Source: Terasakiispira papahanaumokuakeensis (GTDB lineage Bacteria > Pseudomonadota > Gammaproteobacteria > Pseudomonadales > Halomonadaceae). Taken from it: DNA of 64,000 nt. The position numbers and the translations under genes are program-made. A model generated the notes under the pieces. The model was not told the origin of the DNA, searched no databases, and saw nothing but the letters and a program-made list of their open reading frames with translations. Numbering within the stretch: the stretch's first letter is position 1; the number at the start of each line of letters is the position of its first letter. The stretch is taken from assembly GCF_001709345.1 (NCBI RefSeq), contig NZ_MDTQ01000001.1, positions 620,001 to 684,000 on the forward strand, in the 5' to 3' direction. Below are positions 26,249 through 34,521 of this stretch, piece after piece.

Positions 26249-28069
26249 TTACGCCGTGTGATGGACTTCTGCGACTCCGTAAACCGGTGTTGGCAATTGC
26301 TCGTAACGGGCTTTGAGCTGGAGTGCTAAATATTGCGAATAATGCCGTGACTGGTGCAGATTGCCGCCATGAAACCATAGTGCTTGTTGTTGGGTCGGTT
26401 TCCACATATTTCTTAACTCTCCTTCCCAGGGGCCAGGGTCTTTACTGGTTTCAGAGCCCAGCCCCCAACACTTACCGACTTTATCGGCAACTTCTTGAGA
26501 AATGATACGAGCGGCCCAGCCGTTCATGGAGCCGAAGCCGGTCGCATACACAATCAAGTCTGCTGGTAGCTCAGTGCCATCTGTGAGGACAACACTATGA
26601 GGCTTGATGTGCTCAATGGTGACACCGCTTTTGAGCTTGATGTCGCCGTTGGCGATCAAATCAGAGGCACCCACGTCAATATAATAGCCCGAGGCTCGCC
26701 TTAAATATTTCATGAACATGCCCGAGCCGTCGTCACCAAAATCGAGTAGAAAGCCTGCCGCTTTCAGTCGATCATAAAAGTCGGCATCTTTCTTGGCCAC
26801 TTGCTCGTAAACCGGAATATGGAATTGCGGCATGATTTTGAAGGGGATGGAGGCGAAGGTGAGATCTGCCTTATAGGTGGTGATCCCATTTTGTACTGCT
26901 TCTTCCGAGTAGAGGCCACCCAGTACATGGGACATCAAGGTTTCAGACTTAATGACGTGGGTTGAAGAACGTTGAATCATGGTGACGTCGGCATCGTTTT
27001 CCCACAGTGCCGCGCAAATATCATGTGCCGAATTATTCCCTCCTAGCACCACGCAACGTTTACCCGCATAAGCTTCTCCCCCAGGGTGTTGGCTTGAATG
27101 GTGCTGCTCTCCCTTAAAGTCTTCTTGTCCCGGAATTTTCGGCACATTGGGTAATCCTGACATTCCCGTAGCTAGAATTAACTGCTTGGGTTTGAGTGTC
27201 AGCGCTTGGCCATTGTGATTGACTTCAACCACCCAATGCTGGGCCTGTTCATCATAATAAGCTTGGGTGCATTCAGTGTTACCCCAATAGTTCAGTTCCA
27301 TCACCCGGGTATACATTTCTAGCCAGTCAGCAATCTTGTCTTTCGGTGAGAAGATCGGCCAATGATCAGGAAAAGGTAAATAGGGCAGGTGGTCGTACCA
27401 GACCGGGTCATGTAAGCAGAGCGACTTATAACGTTTGCGCCAAGCATCGCCAGGCCTCTCATGCTTATCAATGATCAGTGTCGGCACCTCAAGCTGACGC
27501 AAGCGAGCTCCAAGGGCAATGCCGCCCTGGCCACCGCCAATAATCAGGCAATATGGCTGCACTTCATGACCGAGGGTATCGATTTCTTCTTGACGTTTTT
27601 CCTGCCAGGTTTTACGTGTTTTATTGATCCCATGTTCGGCCCCTTTGGGACGTAAAAACTGTCGTTTTTCTGGAAAGTCTTTTAGCGCGGTCATCGTGGT
27701 CAGTAAGGTCCAGGCTTTACCCGCTCTCAGCCGTAAATGGCCACGGCCGAATGCCTGAGTGGTTTCAAACGTGAACCAAGCCTCAATCACGCCATCCTGC
27801 TCACTGGCTTCTTCTTCCAGACGCCAATGACTGGGACTGATATTCGATAGGCAAGCGCCTAACATATCGCGAATTTCTGCGACACCTTCCAGTGTTTTGA
27901 TATTCCATGTGAAGGCCACCAGGTCACGCCAAAAACCATCGGTTTCAAAGCATTGACTGGCTCTATTTAAATCTTGGTTGATCAGCGCGTTTTCAAACTC
28001 AGTCAGCCATTGCTGTGCCTGTGTCGACGCTGCTGAATGGAATGTCGGTTGATGGGTGTCTACCGTCAT
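26249..28069 (-). CDS. FAD/NAD(P)-dependent monooxygenase with N-terminal NTF2-like domain
   Basis: This 606-residue protein belongs to the flavin monooxygenase/CzcO-like group. Residues about 15-130 resemble an NTF2/SnoaL fold (QWLTEFENALINQDLNRA). Then comes the FAD-binding IIGGGQGGIALG near 170, an FMO-like FKGEQHHSSQHPGG near 325, the NADPH-binding VVLGGNNSAHD, and an ATGFG motif near 510. The substrate is unknown. GGAG 7 bases before the ATG at 28069 sets the start, and the frame begins six codons earlier. A sigma-54 promoter at 28160-28175 and the divergent AcoR-type activator gene indicate substrate-induced expression. Confidence 0.88.
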   Translation of the reverse strand: MTVDTHQPTFHSAASTQAQQWLTEFENALINQDLNRASQCFETDGFWRDLVAFTWNIKTLEGVAEIRDMLGACLSNISPSHWRLEEEASEQDGVIEAWFTFETTQAFGRGHLRLRAGKAWTLLTTMTALKDFPEKRQFLRPKGAEHGINKTRKTWQEKRQEEIDTLGHEVQPYCLIIGGGQGGIALGARLRQLEVPTLIIDKHERPGDAWRKRYKSLCLHDPVWYDHLPYLPFPDHWPIFSPKDKIADWLEMYTRVMELNYWGNTECTQAYYDEQAQHWVVEVNHNGQALTLKPKQLILATGMSGLPNVPKIPGQEDFKGEQHHSSQHPGGEAYAGKRCVVLGGNNSAHDICAALWENDADVTMIQRSSTHVIKSETLMSHVLGGLYSEEAVQNGITTYKADLTFASIPFKIMPQFHIPVYEQVAKKDADFYDRLKAAGFLLDFGDDGSGMFMKYLRRASGYYIDVGASDLIANGDIKLKSGVTIEHIKPHSVVLTDGTELPADLIVYATGFGSMNGWAARIISQEVADKVGKCWGLGSETSKDPGPWEGELRNMWKPTQQQALWFHGGNLHQSRHYSQYLALQLKARYEQLPTPVYGVAEVHHTA

Positions 28070-28159
28070 TATGAGTCTCCAGATCAATTTATTTGTTGTT
28101 ATGTCGATGGGTTACTCAGTGTTTCCCTCAACGCCTCCCTTGGGCGGCTATGATGTCTT

Positions 28160-28175
28160 AGCAGACTTTATGCCA
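28160..28175 (-). promoter_or_regulatory. Sigma-54 (-24/-12) promoter of the monooxygenase gene
   Basis: The reverse strand reads TGGCATAAAGTCTGCT, matching TGGCA(C/T)-N5-TTGC(A/T) except for one base of the -12 element, with GG and GC at the required 10-base spacing. Transcription would start near 28150, about 80 bases before the start codon at 28069. Confidence 0.72.
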
Positions 28176-28274
28176 TGTTTTTAACTTATTGTTTTTTATT
28201 ATTTTTATTTTTTTGGTGGACGTTGATTCGACATAGCGATACAGGTTTTTTACACCAGCGTTACAAGTGTTGAA

Positions 28275-28290
28275 CGTTACACCTGTAACG
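28275..28290. promoter_or_regulatory. Upstream activator palindrome (AcoR-type site candidate)
   Basis: CGTTACACCTGTAACG is a perfect inverted repeat with 7-base arms and a 2-base centre. It lies about 115 bases upstream of the -24/-12 promoter of the monooxygenase gene, a normal distance for a sigma-54 enhancer. A related half-site, CGTTACA, occurs at 28259-28265. Confidence 0.55.
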
Positions 28291-28527
28291 GCCCTGATCA
28301 CTTTGGAGGCGTTTCTTTCAAGGTGAGCATGAGGCCATGTTGTTTAAGAGGGGCATGTGTAGATCAGAGGAGGAGGGACGCGAGAAGGTCTAGAAAGATG
28401 AATCCGCTGGGCAAGTTAAACCCAAGGACGAATGCCAGGGTTTCGTTGTCTCGGGTAGACTGCAGTGATTGACCCAATATCAGCGCAAACGATTAGCACG
28501 ATAACAATATTGCTTGGGGAGTCGCGT

Positions 28528-30606
28528 ATGAAGGCTCAAACAAGATCCTTGCAGCAGCATGCGGATCGGGTGATACAGCATGTGATGAGTGCTGGAGCGG
28601 ATCCATCATCGAGTGTCGTTCATCAGTCTTGGGCTCGCTGTGTCAATGACTATGGGTTAGATCCCGGTCGACCGCGGCCCGCGCGAATTGTGACGTCAGA
28701 TGTATTGCGTGTTCATCAGGATGCTGCCGATGAGTTATTGAATGTCGCACGAGCCGGGGTGACACAGCTCTACCAAGAGGTTGCGGGGTTAGGGTATGTG
28801 GTATTGCTGAGCGATGCCCAGGGTGTGACCGTGGCCTTTCAGGGGGACTCGTCTCGTTATGCACAGTTGCACCAAGCTGGCCTTTACTTAGGAGCGGATT
28901 GGCGTGAAGCCCATGCCGGGACTTGTGCGGTCGGGACATGTCTGCATGAGCAAAGGGCTTTGACTTGCCACCATCATGATCACTTTGATGGCTCACATAT
29001 TCATTTAACGTGTACTGCAGCGCCTATTTTTGATCCTTTTGGCCAATTGATGGCTGTTTTGGATATTTCGGCACTGGGTGCACCCAGTGATCGGCGTAGC
29101 CAAAATTTTGCGCTACATTTGACCCAGCTTTATGCTCGCTTAATAGAGAACGCTTACTTTTGGCGCCGTTATCAACATCACATTATTGTTCAGGCTGGAG
29201 AATCCCGCGAATTAGTCCAGGTTGCCGGTCAATATCTATGGGCACTGGATTCTGAGGGCCGGATTTTGGCCGCGAATACGTCTGCTCGGGCATTGTGTCA
29301 ACGCATGGGTGGCGTGGCCGTGGCTGGAGGTTACATCGAAGAAAACACGGCCAATGAAGGGTCGCTAGCGCGCCTGTTGGACTGCTCATGGTCTGAAATG
29401 CTCCGACTTATGGGGCATTCACCATTGGATATTCGAGCCTTGAGTACAGTGGATGGTCAGCTTCTTTTTGCTCGTATGATTATGCCTCCGTCACCGCGAT
29501 CTCAGGCTGAGGTGTTAGCCAAAGTCTCTCCTGAAGCGGCTGAGCCTGATCCCGTGAGAGAGGCGCCGCTACCTCTACTTGATTCGTTAGCTGGCGATGA
29601 TCCTGCTATGCGCAGAACGTTGACATTGGCACGACGCCTCTGCCGTCGTCCGGTCAACTTACTTATTTTAGGTGAGACCGGCACCGGCAAAGAGCTGTTG
29701 GCACGTCGTATTCATCAGTCCGGGGCTGTGCCCGAGGCTCCTTTTGTTGCGGTGAACTGTGCTGCGATTCCAGAAACATTGATTGAAAGCGAGCTGTTTG
29801 GCTATGAGGCCGGAGCGTTTACTGGCGCCCGTTCCAAAGGGGCGGTTGGATTGATTCAGCAGGCCGATGGGGGCACGCTTTTTTTGGATGAAATCGGTGA
29901 TATGCCCTTGTCTTTACAAACACGTTTGCTGCGCTTTCTTGCTGAAGGCGAAGTGACGCCTCTGGGGGCTCGTCGTCCACACTATGTGAAATGCCGTGTC
30001 ATTGCTGCCACCCACTGTGATCTTGAGTCAGCGATCCGTGAAGGGCGATTTAGAGCGGATTTATATTATCGTTTAAATGGCGCTGAACTGTTACTCCCGC
30101 CCTTACGACAGCGATCGGATAAGGCCTATGTCATTCAAAGTGCCTTACATCAAGTGTGCGAGATGCGAGGTCGGACCTCTTTGCATCTTCGAGCCGATGC
30201 AATGAGTGTTTTATTAGCCTATGAATGGCCAGGTAATATTCGCCAATTGATCCACGCTTTGGCATTTGCTGAGGCGATGGTTGAGGGCGATGAAGTGACG
30301 GCCTCTGATTTGCCCGAGGCTTGTCGTTTGGGCGGGCATGCAGCGCCTGCTAAGGTGAGTTCTGCAGCGGGAGTGCTCGGTGTCCCTCATTTGTTGGATG
30401 GACCCCCTATTTTAGCCGACAGACGTTTGGGTGCGGATCGGTCATCGTGCTCCGAGAGGCTTCCTGATGAGGGGGAGTTGCTGAAGCAAACGATGGCGCG
30501 TTGTGGCGGTAATATCAGCCAAGTGGCGAGGCAGCTGCAAATTTCTCGGCCGACGGTTTATCGTCGCTTGAAAAAATATGGGCTGGGTCACCTACATTTT
30601 GCTTAA
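28528..30606 (+). CDS. AcoR-type sigma-54-dependent transcriptional activator
   Basis: This 692-residue activator has an N-terminal GAF-like sensor (about residues 70-210) and a PAS-like segment (about 230-330). The AAA+ domain carries Walker A GETGTGKE, the sigma-54-contacting GAFTGAR and Walker B GGTLFLDEIGD. A Fis-type C-terminal helix-turn-helix (NISQVARQLQISRPTVYRRL) completes it. The domain order and N-terminus resemble AcoR, the acetoin-catabolism activator. An upstream GTG (28465) is in frame, but GGGGAG 6 bases before ATG 28528 decides the start. It very likely controls the divergent monooxygenase, which has a matching promoter. No aco genes are nearby, so the inducer is unknown. Confidence 0.9.
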   Translation: MKAQTRSLQQHADRVIQHVMSAGADPSSSVVHQSWARCVNDYGLDPGRPRPARIVTSDVLRVHQDAADELLNVARAGVTQLYQEVAGLGYVVLLSDAQGVTVAFQGDSSRYAQLHQAGLYLGADWREAHAGTCAVGTCLHEQRALTCHHHDHFDGSHIHLTCTAAPIFDPFGQLMAVLDISALGAPSDRRSQNFALHLTQLYARLIENAYFWRRYQHHIIVQAGESRELVQVAGQYLWALDSEGRILAANTSARALCQRMGGVAVAGGYIEENTANEGSLARLLDCSWSEMLRLMGHSPLDIRALSTVDGQLLFARMIMPPSPRSQAEVLAKVSPEAAEPDPVREAPLPLLDSLAGDDPAMRRTLTLARRLCRRPVNLLILGETGTGKELLARRIHQSGAVPEAPFVAVNCAAIPETLIESELFGYEAGAFTGARSKGAVGLIQQADGGTLFLDEIGDMPLSLQTRLLRFLAEGEVTPLGARRPHYVKCRVIAATHCDLESAIREGRFRADLYYRLNGAELLLPPLRQRSDKAYVIQSALHQVCEMRGRTSLHLRADAMSVLLAYEWPGNIRQLIHALAFAEAMVEGDEVTASDLPEACRLGGHAAPAKVSSAAGVLGVPHLLDGPPILADRRLGADRSSCSERLPDEGELLKQTMARCGGNISQVARQLQISRPTVYRRLKKYGLGHLHFA

Positions 30607-30695
30607 GCGGTCCGCGACACGACACGAAAACTGCGCTGCAGCGCTGATCAGTGATTCAAAAGTTGACCATCCGATGATGGTGGGAGTTAACGGTG

Positions 30696-31136
30696 ATGAC
30701 AGCGTCACTCGGTGGCCGATTGGGTCTTGTGGTCATTTTATGTTGGGGGGTGATGGCTTGCGCTTCTATTCATGATAAAGCGGTGACGGGGACATGGAGC
30801 TGGTCGGGTCAGGATTATGCTGGAGGACAGTTGCGACTTGATCAGCAGGGCGACGACGTCATCTTCCGATTAGAAGCGTTCCGTGGTGGCCCCTCTTATA
30901 ATTCCGGGTTAATGGAAGGGCGCTTTACATTGAAAGATCAGCAGGGCGTTTATGAGATGGAGGACTATGGGAAGTGTCGAGTGACCTTCCGGTTTAAGGA
31001 TGAGGTCGTGCTCGTTGAACAGCAAGGGACTAGTGCTGCTTGTGGTTTGGGTATGGGGGTTTATACGGATGGGCGCTATCGCCGACAAAGTGCGACAGCC
31101 CCAGATTTTGATGATGAACGCTGGGTGCCTCAATGA
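30696..31136 (+). CDS. Small predicted lipoprotein, function unknown
   Basis: This protein of about 146 residues has a hydrophobic N-terminus with a lipobox-like VMAC near residue 22. The remainder is polar and probably beta-rich (WSWSGQDYAGGQLRLDQQGD), with two further cysteines (GKCRVTF, SAACGLG). I do not recognise the family. GGAG lies 9 bases before ATG 30696; a GTG immediately upstream (30693) is also possible. It stands between the activator and a convergent GGDEF-EAL gene, with no evident terminator. Confidence 0.6.
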   Translation: MTASLGGRLGLVVILCWGVMACASIHDKAVTGTWSWSGQDYAGGQLRLDQQGDDVIFRLEAFRGGPSYNSGLMEGRFTLKDQQGVYEMEDYGKCRVTFRFKDEVVLVEQQGTSAACGLGMGVYTDGRYRRQSATAPDFDDERWVPQ

Positions 31137-31174
31137 CTTCACCAGCGCATAAGTCGTTCTTTTATTTTATCGCA

Positions 31175-33562
31175 TTATATCATGGTCAACTGGTTGGGCA
31201 TGTGGAGTAAATCTTGAATCGGGATGGGTTTTGAGATCATATAACCTTGAAAGTAATCACAGCCCATTCTTTTGAGCAGTTGAGCTTGCCCCGGTTCTTC
31301 AACGCCTTCGGCCACGACTTGAATTTTAAGTTTATGGGCGATTGAGATCATAGCCTCGCAAATCAGCTGGGCATTGCCATCTTTTTCAAGGTTATCAACA
31401 AAGCTGCGATCAATTTTTAGATAGTCAATTTCGAACTGGCGAATATAAGCCAGTGATGAATAACCTGTACCGAAGTCATCCAAGGCTAATTCGATGCCGA
31501 GTTCTCGGCAGGATAACAGACGCTGTTTGATTTCATCACTTGAGGTCATCATGACGCCTTCTGTGATTTCTACCACCAAGTCTCGCCCTTTAAGCCCCTT
31601 TTTGTCCAAAGCGCTATGCCAATCTTGAAAAATAGAGCTTTGTTCGGCCAGTTGTACTGGCGACATATTGACGCTGATTTGAAAGTCAGGGTGAAAGTAT
31701 TGTTTGAGTTGCTGCAAGTGTTGGCAGGCTTCTTTAAAGACCCATTCTCCTATATTAATGATCAGGCCTGAACGTTCAGCGATGGGAATAAACTCTGCTG
31801 GACTGATAAAACCAAGACGGGGGTGACGCCAGCGTATTAAGGCCTCGGCTTTTACAATCTGTCCTTGCTGGTCAACGATGGGCTGGTAAAAAAGTTGAAA
31901 CTGTTGTTGATCTAACGCCGAATGCATGTCGCGAGAAAGCTCGGTACGCAGTAAGAAATCTGATTTCATCGCTGAGGTGAAACGTGTGACCTTGCTTTTC
32001 CCATTTTGTTTGGACGAGAACATGGCCTGATCTGATGATTTCATCAGGTCTTCAAAGTTGGTCGCGTCATCAGGATAAATGGCCACACCAATACTGGCCG
32101 TAATAAACAATCGGTGCTCACTGAGTTGGATTGGGCGTGATAGTGCATTGAGTATGTGATAGCTCAAATCAGAAATAAAATCGACTTCTGCTAATCCTGA
32201 CAGAATGATGGCGAACTCGTCTCCACCTTGGCGAGCCACCAAGGCTGAAAGCTGATCTTCTGATGCTTTGTTTAAGCGTTCGGCGACTGCTTTTAATAGT
32301 TGATCTCCAGCATCATGGCCGATGGAGTCGTTCACTTCCTTGAAGTTATCGAGATCGATAAACAGTAAGACAACATATGGTGCGTTCACTGTTGTTTGCT
32401 GGATGGCGCGCTCACCATGATGGAGAAACAGGTGTCGATTGGCGATTCCTGTGAGGGCATCGGTATTCGCTTGACGCCAGATTGCTCGTTCGACTTCCAA
32501 GCGCCGCTGTGCCATTTTTTCGAACTGTTGCTGTAGTTGATCCACTTCTGCGACGTCATTGTACTGCTGACTGCTTTCGAAGATGCCTTCTCTAAGCTGC
32601 TGGGTTGCCGTAATGAGCCGCTTGATGGGCGTGATCACGCTTCGTCTAAGAAAATTGTTGGCGAGGTAGGCCAGGAATCCCATGAGTAAAGAAAATGAGG
32701 CTAATGAGACATAGAAGTAGTCTTCAATGCCGCTTAAAGCTTCTTCCGCGCCAATCCCAATGGTTAGATTGAAGTGTGTGCCATTGGGGGTTTGAATCAT
32801 CGGTTCATGATAAAAAATACGCCGTATCCCGTCAGAATCCCGAACGATGTAGCTGTGGTGCTGGTGATCAGCGTCATGGGTTACCGGTGTTATGTGGGTG
32901 ATGGTGTTTGTTGTTTGTCCCAACAGCTCAGGTGTTTCTGGATAAGTCGCGACAATCGTGCCGTCCTGATCGCTGATCATGGCAAGACTATGGCGGGGTA
33001 AAGGGCTTTGTTTTAAGTAGTTCGACCACCAGGACAGCGAAATCACCGCAACCACGGCACCTTTGACGTTCTGGCTGGCTGGATCGATCACGGGGTAGGC
33101 AAAATTGATGCTGGTAATTTGAGCGGCTCTATCTATCTGAAACTGTCCGATTGATAGGCGCTTTTCATTAATCGCTGTTTGAAAATAGGGCCGATCTTTA
33201 ACATTGACCGCTTTGGATAAAGGCAATGCGTTACACTTAAGATCGCCATTTTTCAGCGGAACGCCGACATTAATGTAAAGTGGATTGAGATGTAAGATTT
33301 TTTTTAAGAATTCACTGCAACGAGGCGAGTCTGGGGTTTGTATGGGAGGAAGGCCTGCGAGCTTGGTGAGATAGCGTGCGGTCTGCTCCAAAATTAAATC
33401 TTGTTGTCGGGCAACGGAGTGGGTGACCGTTAAGGCACGTTGTTTTAGATCATGTAGTACAAGGCCGCGGCTATGAATCATACTCAACGTGATGGCCGCA
33501 TAACCGGGTAAGGTAATCAAGATAATCAATACCAGCATGCGGCTTCTAAGTGACTGCATCAT
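31175..33562 (-). CDS. Membrane sensor with GGDEF and EAL domains (c-di-GMP turnover)
   Basis: This 795-residue protein has an N-terminal membrane helix, a periplasmic PDC/Cache-like sensor (about 40-270), a second helix near 285-305, and a HAMP-like linker. A GGDEF domain (motif RQGGDEFAII near 457) and an EAL domain follow. The GGDEF signature is intact, but the RxxD inhibitory site normally just before it is absent. The EAL domain keeps its catalytic set: EALIRWRHP, NMSPVQ, EITE, LDDFGTGYSS, LKIDRSFV and AEGVE. It may therefore work as a phosphodiesterase, a cyclase or both. It is a single gene on the reverse strand. Confidence 0.93.
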   Translation of the reverse strand: MMQSLRSRMLVLIILITLPGYAAITLSMIHSRGLVLHDLKQRALTVTHSVARQQDLILEQTARYLTKLAGLPPIQTPDSPRCSEFLKKILHLNPLYINVGVPLKNGDLKCNALPLSKAVNVKDRPYFQTAINEKRLSIGQFQIDRAAQITSINFAYPVIDPASQNVKGAVVAVISLSWWSNYLKQSPLPRHSLAMISDQDGTIVATYPETPELLGQTTNTITHITPVTHDADHQHHSYIVRDSDGIRRIFYHEPMIQTPNGTHFNLTIGIGAEEALSGIEDYFYVSLASFSLLMGFLAYLANNFLRRSVITPIKRLITATQQLREGIFESSQQYNDVAEVDQLQQQFEKMAQRRLEVERAIWRQANTDALTGIANRHLFLHHGERAIQQTTVNAPYVVLLFIDLDNFKEVNDSIGHDAGDQLLKAVAERLNKASEDQLSALVARQGGDEFAIILSGLAEVDFISDLSYHILNALSRPIQLSEHRLFITASIGVAIYPDDATNFEDLMKSSDQAMFSSKQNGKSKVTRFTSAMKSDFLLRTELSRDMHSALDQQQFQLFYQPIVDQQGQIVKAEALIRWRHPRLGFISPAEFIPIAERSGLIINIGEWVFKEACQHLQQLKQYFHPDFQISVNMSPVQLAEQSSIFQDWHSALDKKGLKGRDLVVEITEGVMMTSSDEIKQRLLSCRELGIELALDDFGTGYSSLAYIRQFEIDYLKIDRSFVDNLEKDGNAQLICEAMISIAHKLKIQVVAEGVEEPGQAQLLKRMGCDYFQGYMISKPIPIQDLLHMPNQLTMI

Positions 33563-33855
33563 GAGTCAGGCCCCATCAGTCGTTGCGGCATCTGAATCAT
33601 GCCTCCTTTTTTATAATCGATACACGATGTATTAATAGAAATGTATCCGGTTTATGTCGCCCTTGGTGTGATGGTAAGTATTATCATGATAAAGAAAGAA
33701 ACTATGGATACTCTTTGTCTGTGTCAATATTTAGCGTGATGTTGGCGCTAACTTCATCGTGTGGTGCTTATCATCATGGGTTCTCAATGATTACGAATGA
33801 AACGCGATATGAATGGCCGTGTCTTATTTAATACTTAAGCTGAGGGGGATTGTTG
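33563..33855. promoter_or_regulatory. Divergent region between GGDEF-EAL gene and O-methyltransferase
   Basis: No gene is supported; an 82-codon forward frame lacks a ribosome-binding site and looks non-coding. Both promoters must lie here, but no strong -35/-10 pair is evident. The GAGGGGG at 33842-33848 is the ribosome-binding site of the methyltransferase. Confidence 0.25.
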
Positions 33856-34437
33856 ATGGGAGCACTGGATGCGCTTTTAACTCAATTGGAAGTCTTGGGT
33901 GAGCAGAATGATGCACAACAGACTCAGCATAGTGAGAAGTATTTGAATATTACTCGAGATACCGGGGCTTTTTTATCGGTGCTGGTTAAGTCAATTCAAG
34001 CCCAAACTATCTTGGAAGTTGGCACTTCAAATGGGTATTCCACTTTGTGGCTAGTCTCAGCCCTGCCTGATCATGGGCGAGTGACCACAATCGAACATTC
34101 TTCGCGAAAGGCGCAAGAAGCTAGAGCTCATTTTGAGCAGGTCGGCTTATCTGAGCGTATTGAGTTGCTAGAGGGCGATGCGTTAGAACAGTTGCATCAA
34201 CTTCAAGGCCTATTTGATCTGGTGTTTTTGGATGCAGATCGAGGTCAATATTTGGCCATGGCCGATGCGGTTTGGGCGCGTTTGAAGCCGGGTGGCTTAT
34301 TGGTATGTGATAATGCCATATCACATCAGCAGCAGTTGGCCCCTTTTCGCGAATGGGTTCAGGCCAGGACTGACACCAGTGAAGCCCTTGTCCCGGTCGG
34401 TAAAGGCGAACTCATGGTGTATAAGGCCTTAACCTAA
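33856..34437 (+). CDS. SAM-dependent O-methyltransferase (family 3)
   Basis: This 193-residue class I methyltransferase resembles the COMT/CCoAOMT-like bacterial O-methyltransferases. Motif I is ILEVGTSNGYSTLWL near residue 52, motif II is RVTTIEHS, and the metal/active-site region VFLDADRGQY is near 123, with CDNAI near 152. The substrate is not evident. TTG codons at 33850 and 33853 are in frame, but GAGGGGG 7 bases before ATG 33856 supports this start. It converges on the gntP-type permease gene. Confidence 0.88.
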   Translation: MGALDALLTQLEVLGEQNDAQQTQHSEKYLNITRDTGAFLSVLVKSIQAQTILEVGTSNGYSTLWLVSALPDHGRVTTIEHSSRKAQEARAHFEQVGLSERIELLEGDALEQLHQLQGLFDLVFLDADRGQYLAMADAVWARLKPGGLLVCDNAISHQQQLAPFREWVQARTDTSEALVPVGKGELMVYKALT

Positions 34438-34462
34438 AAATGTAGGCGCCAATGGATGTCAG

Positions 34463-34511
34463 CGCCGTGGCTTTTAATCGTCTTGGATACGCACGCCTCT
34501 AAGCCACGGCG
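34463..34511. repeat. Long-loop inverted repeat between convergent genes
   Basis: CGCCGTGGCTT (34463-34473) and AAGCCACGGCG (34501-34511) are perfect 11-bp arms separated by 27 bases, in the gap between the methyltransferase and the permease. There is no U run, so it is not a typical terminator, but it may still end both transcripts. Confidence 0.55.
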
Positions 34512-34521
34512 ATGATTATTT

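Noticed and set aside
33583-33831. 82-codon forward frame with a lipobox-like SSC
   Set aside because: No ribosome-binding site, odd composition, and it occupies the divergent promoter region.
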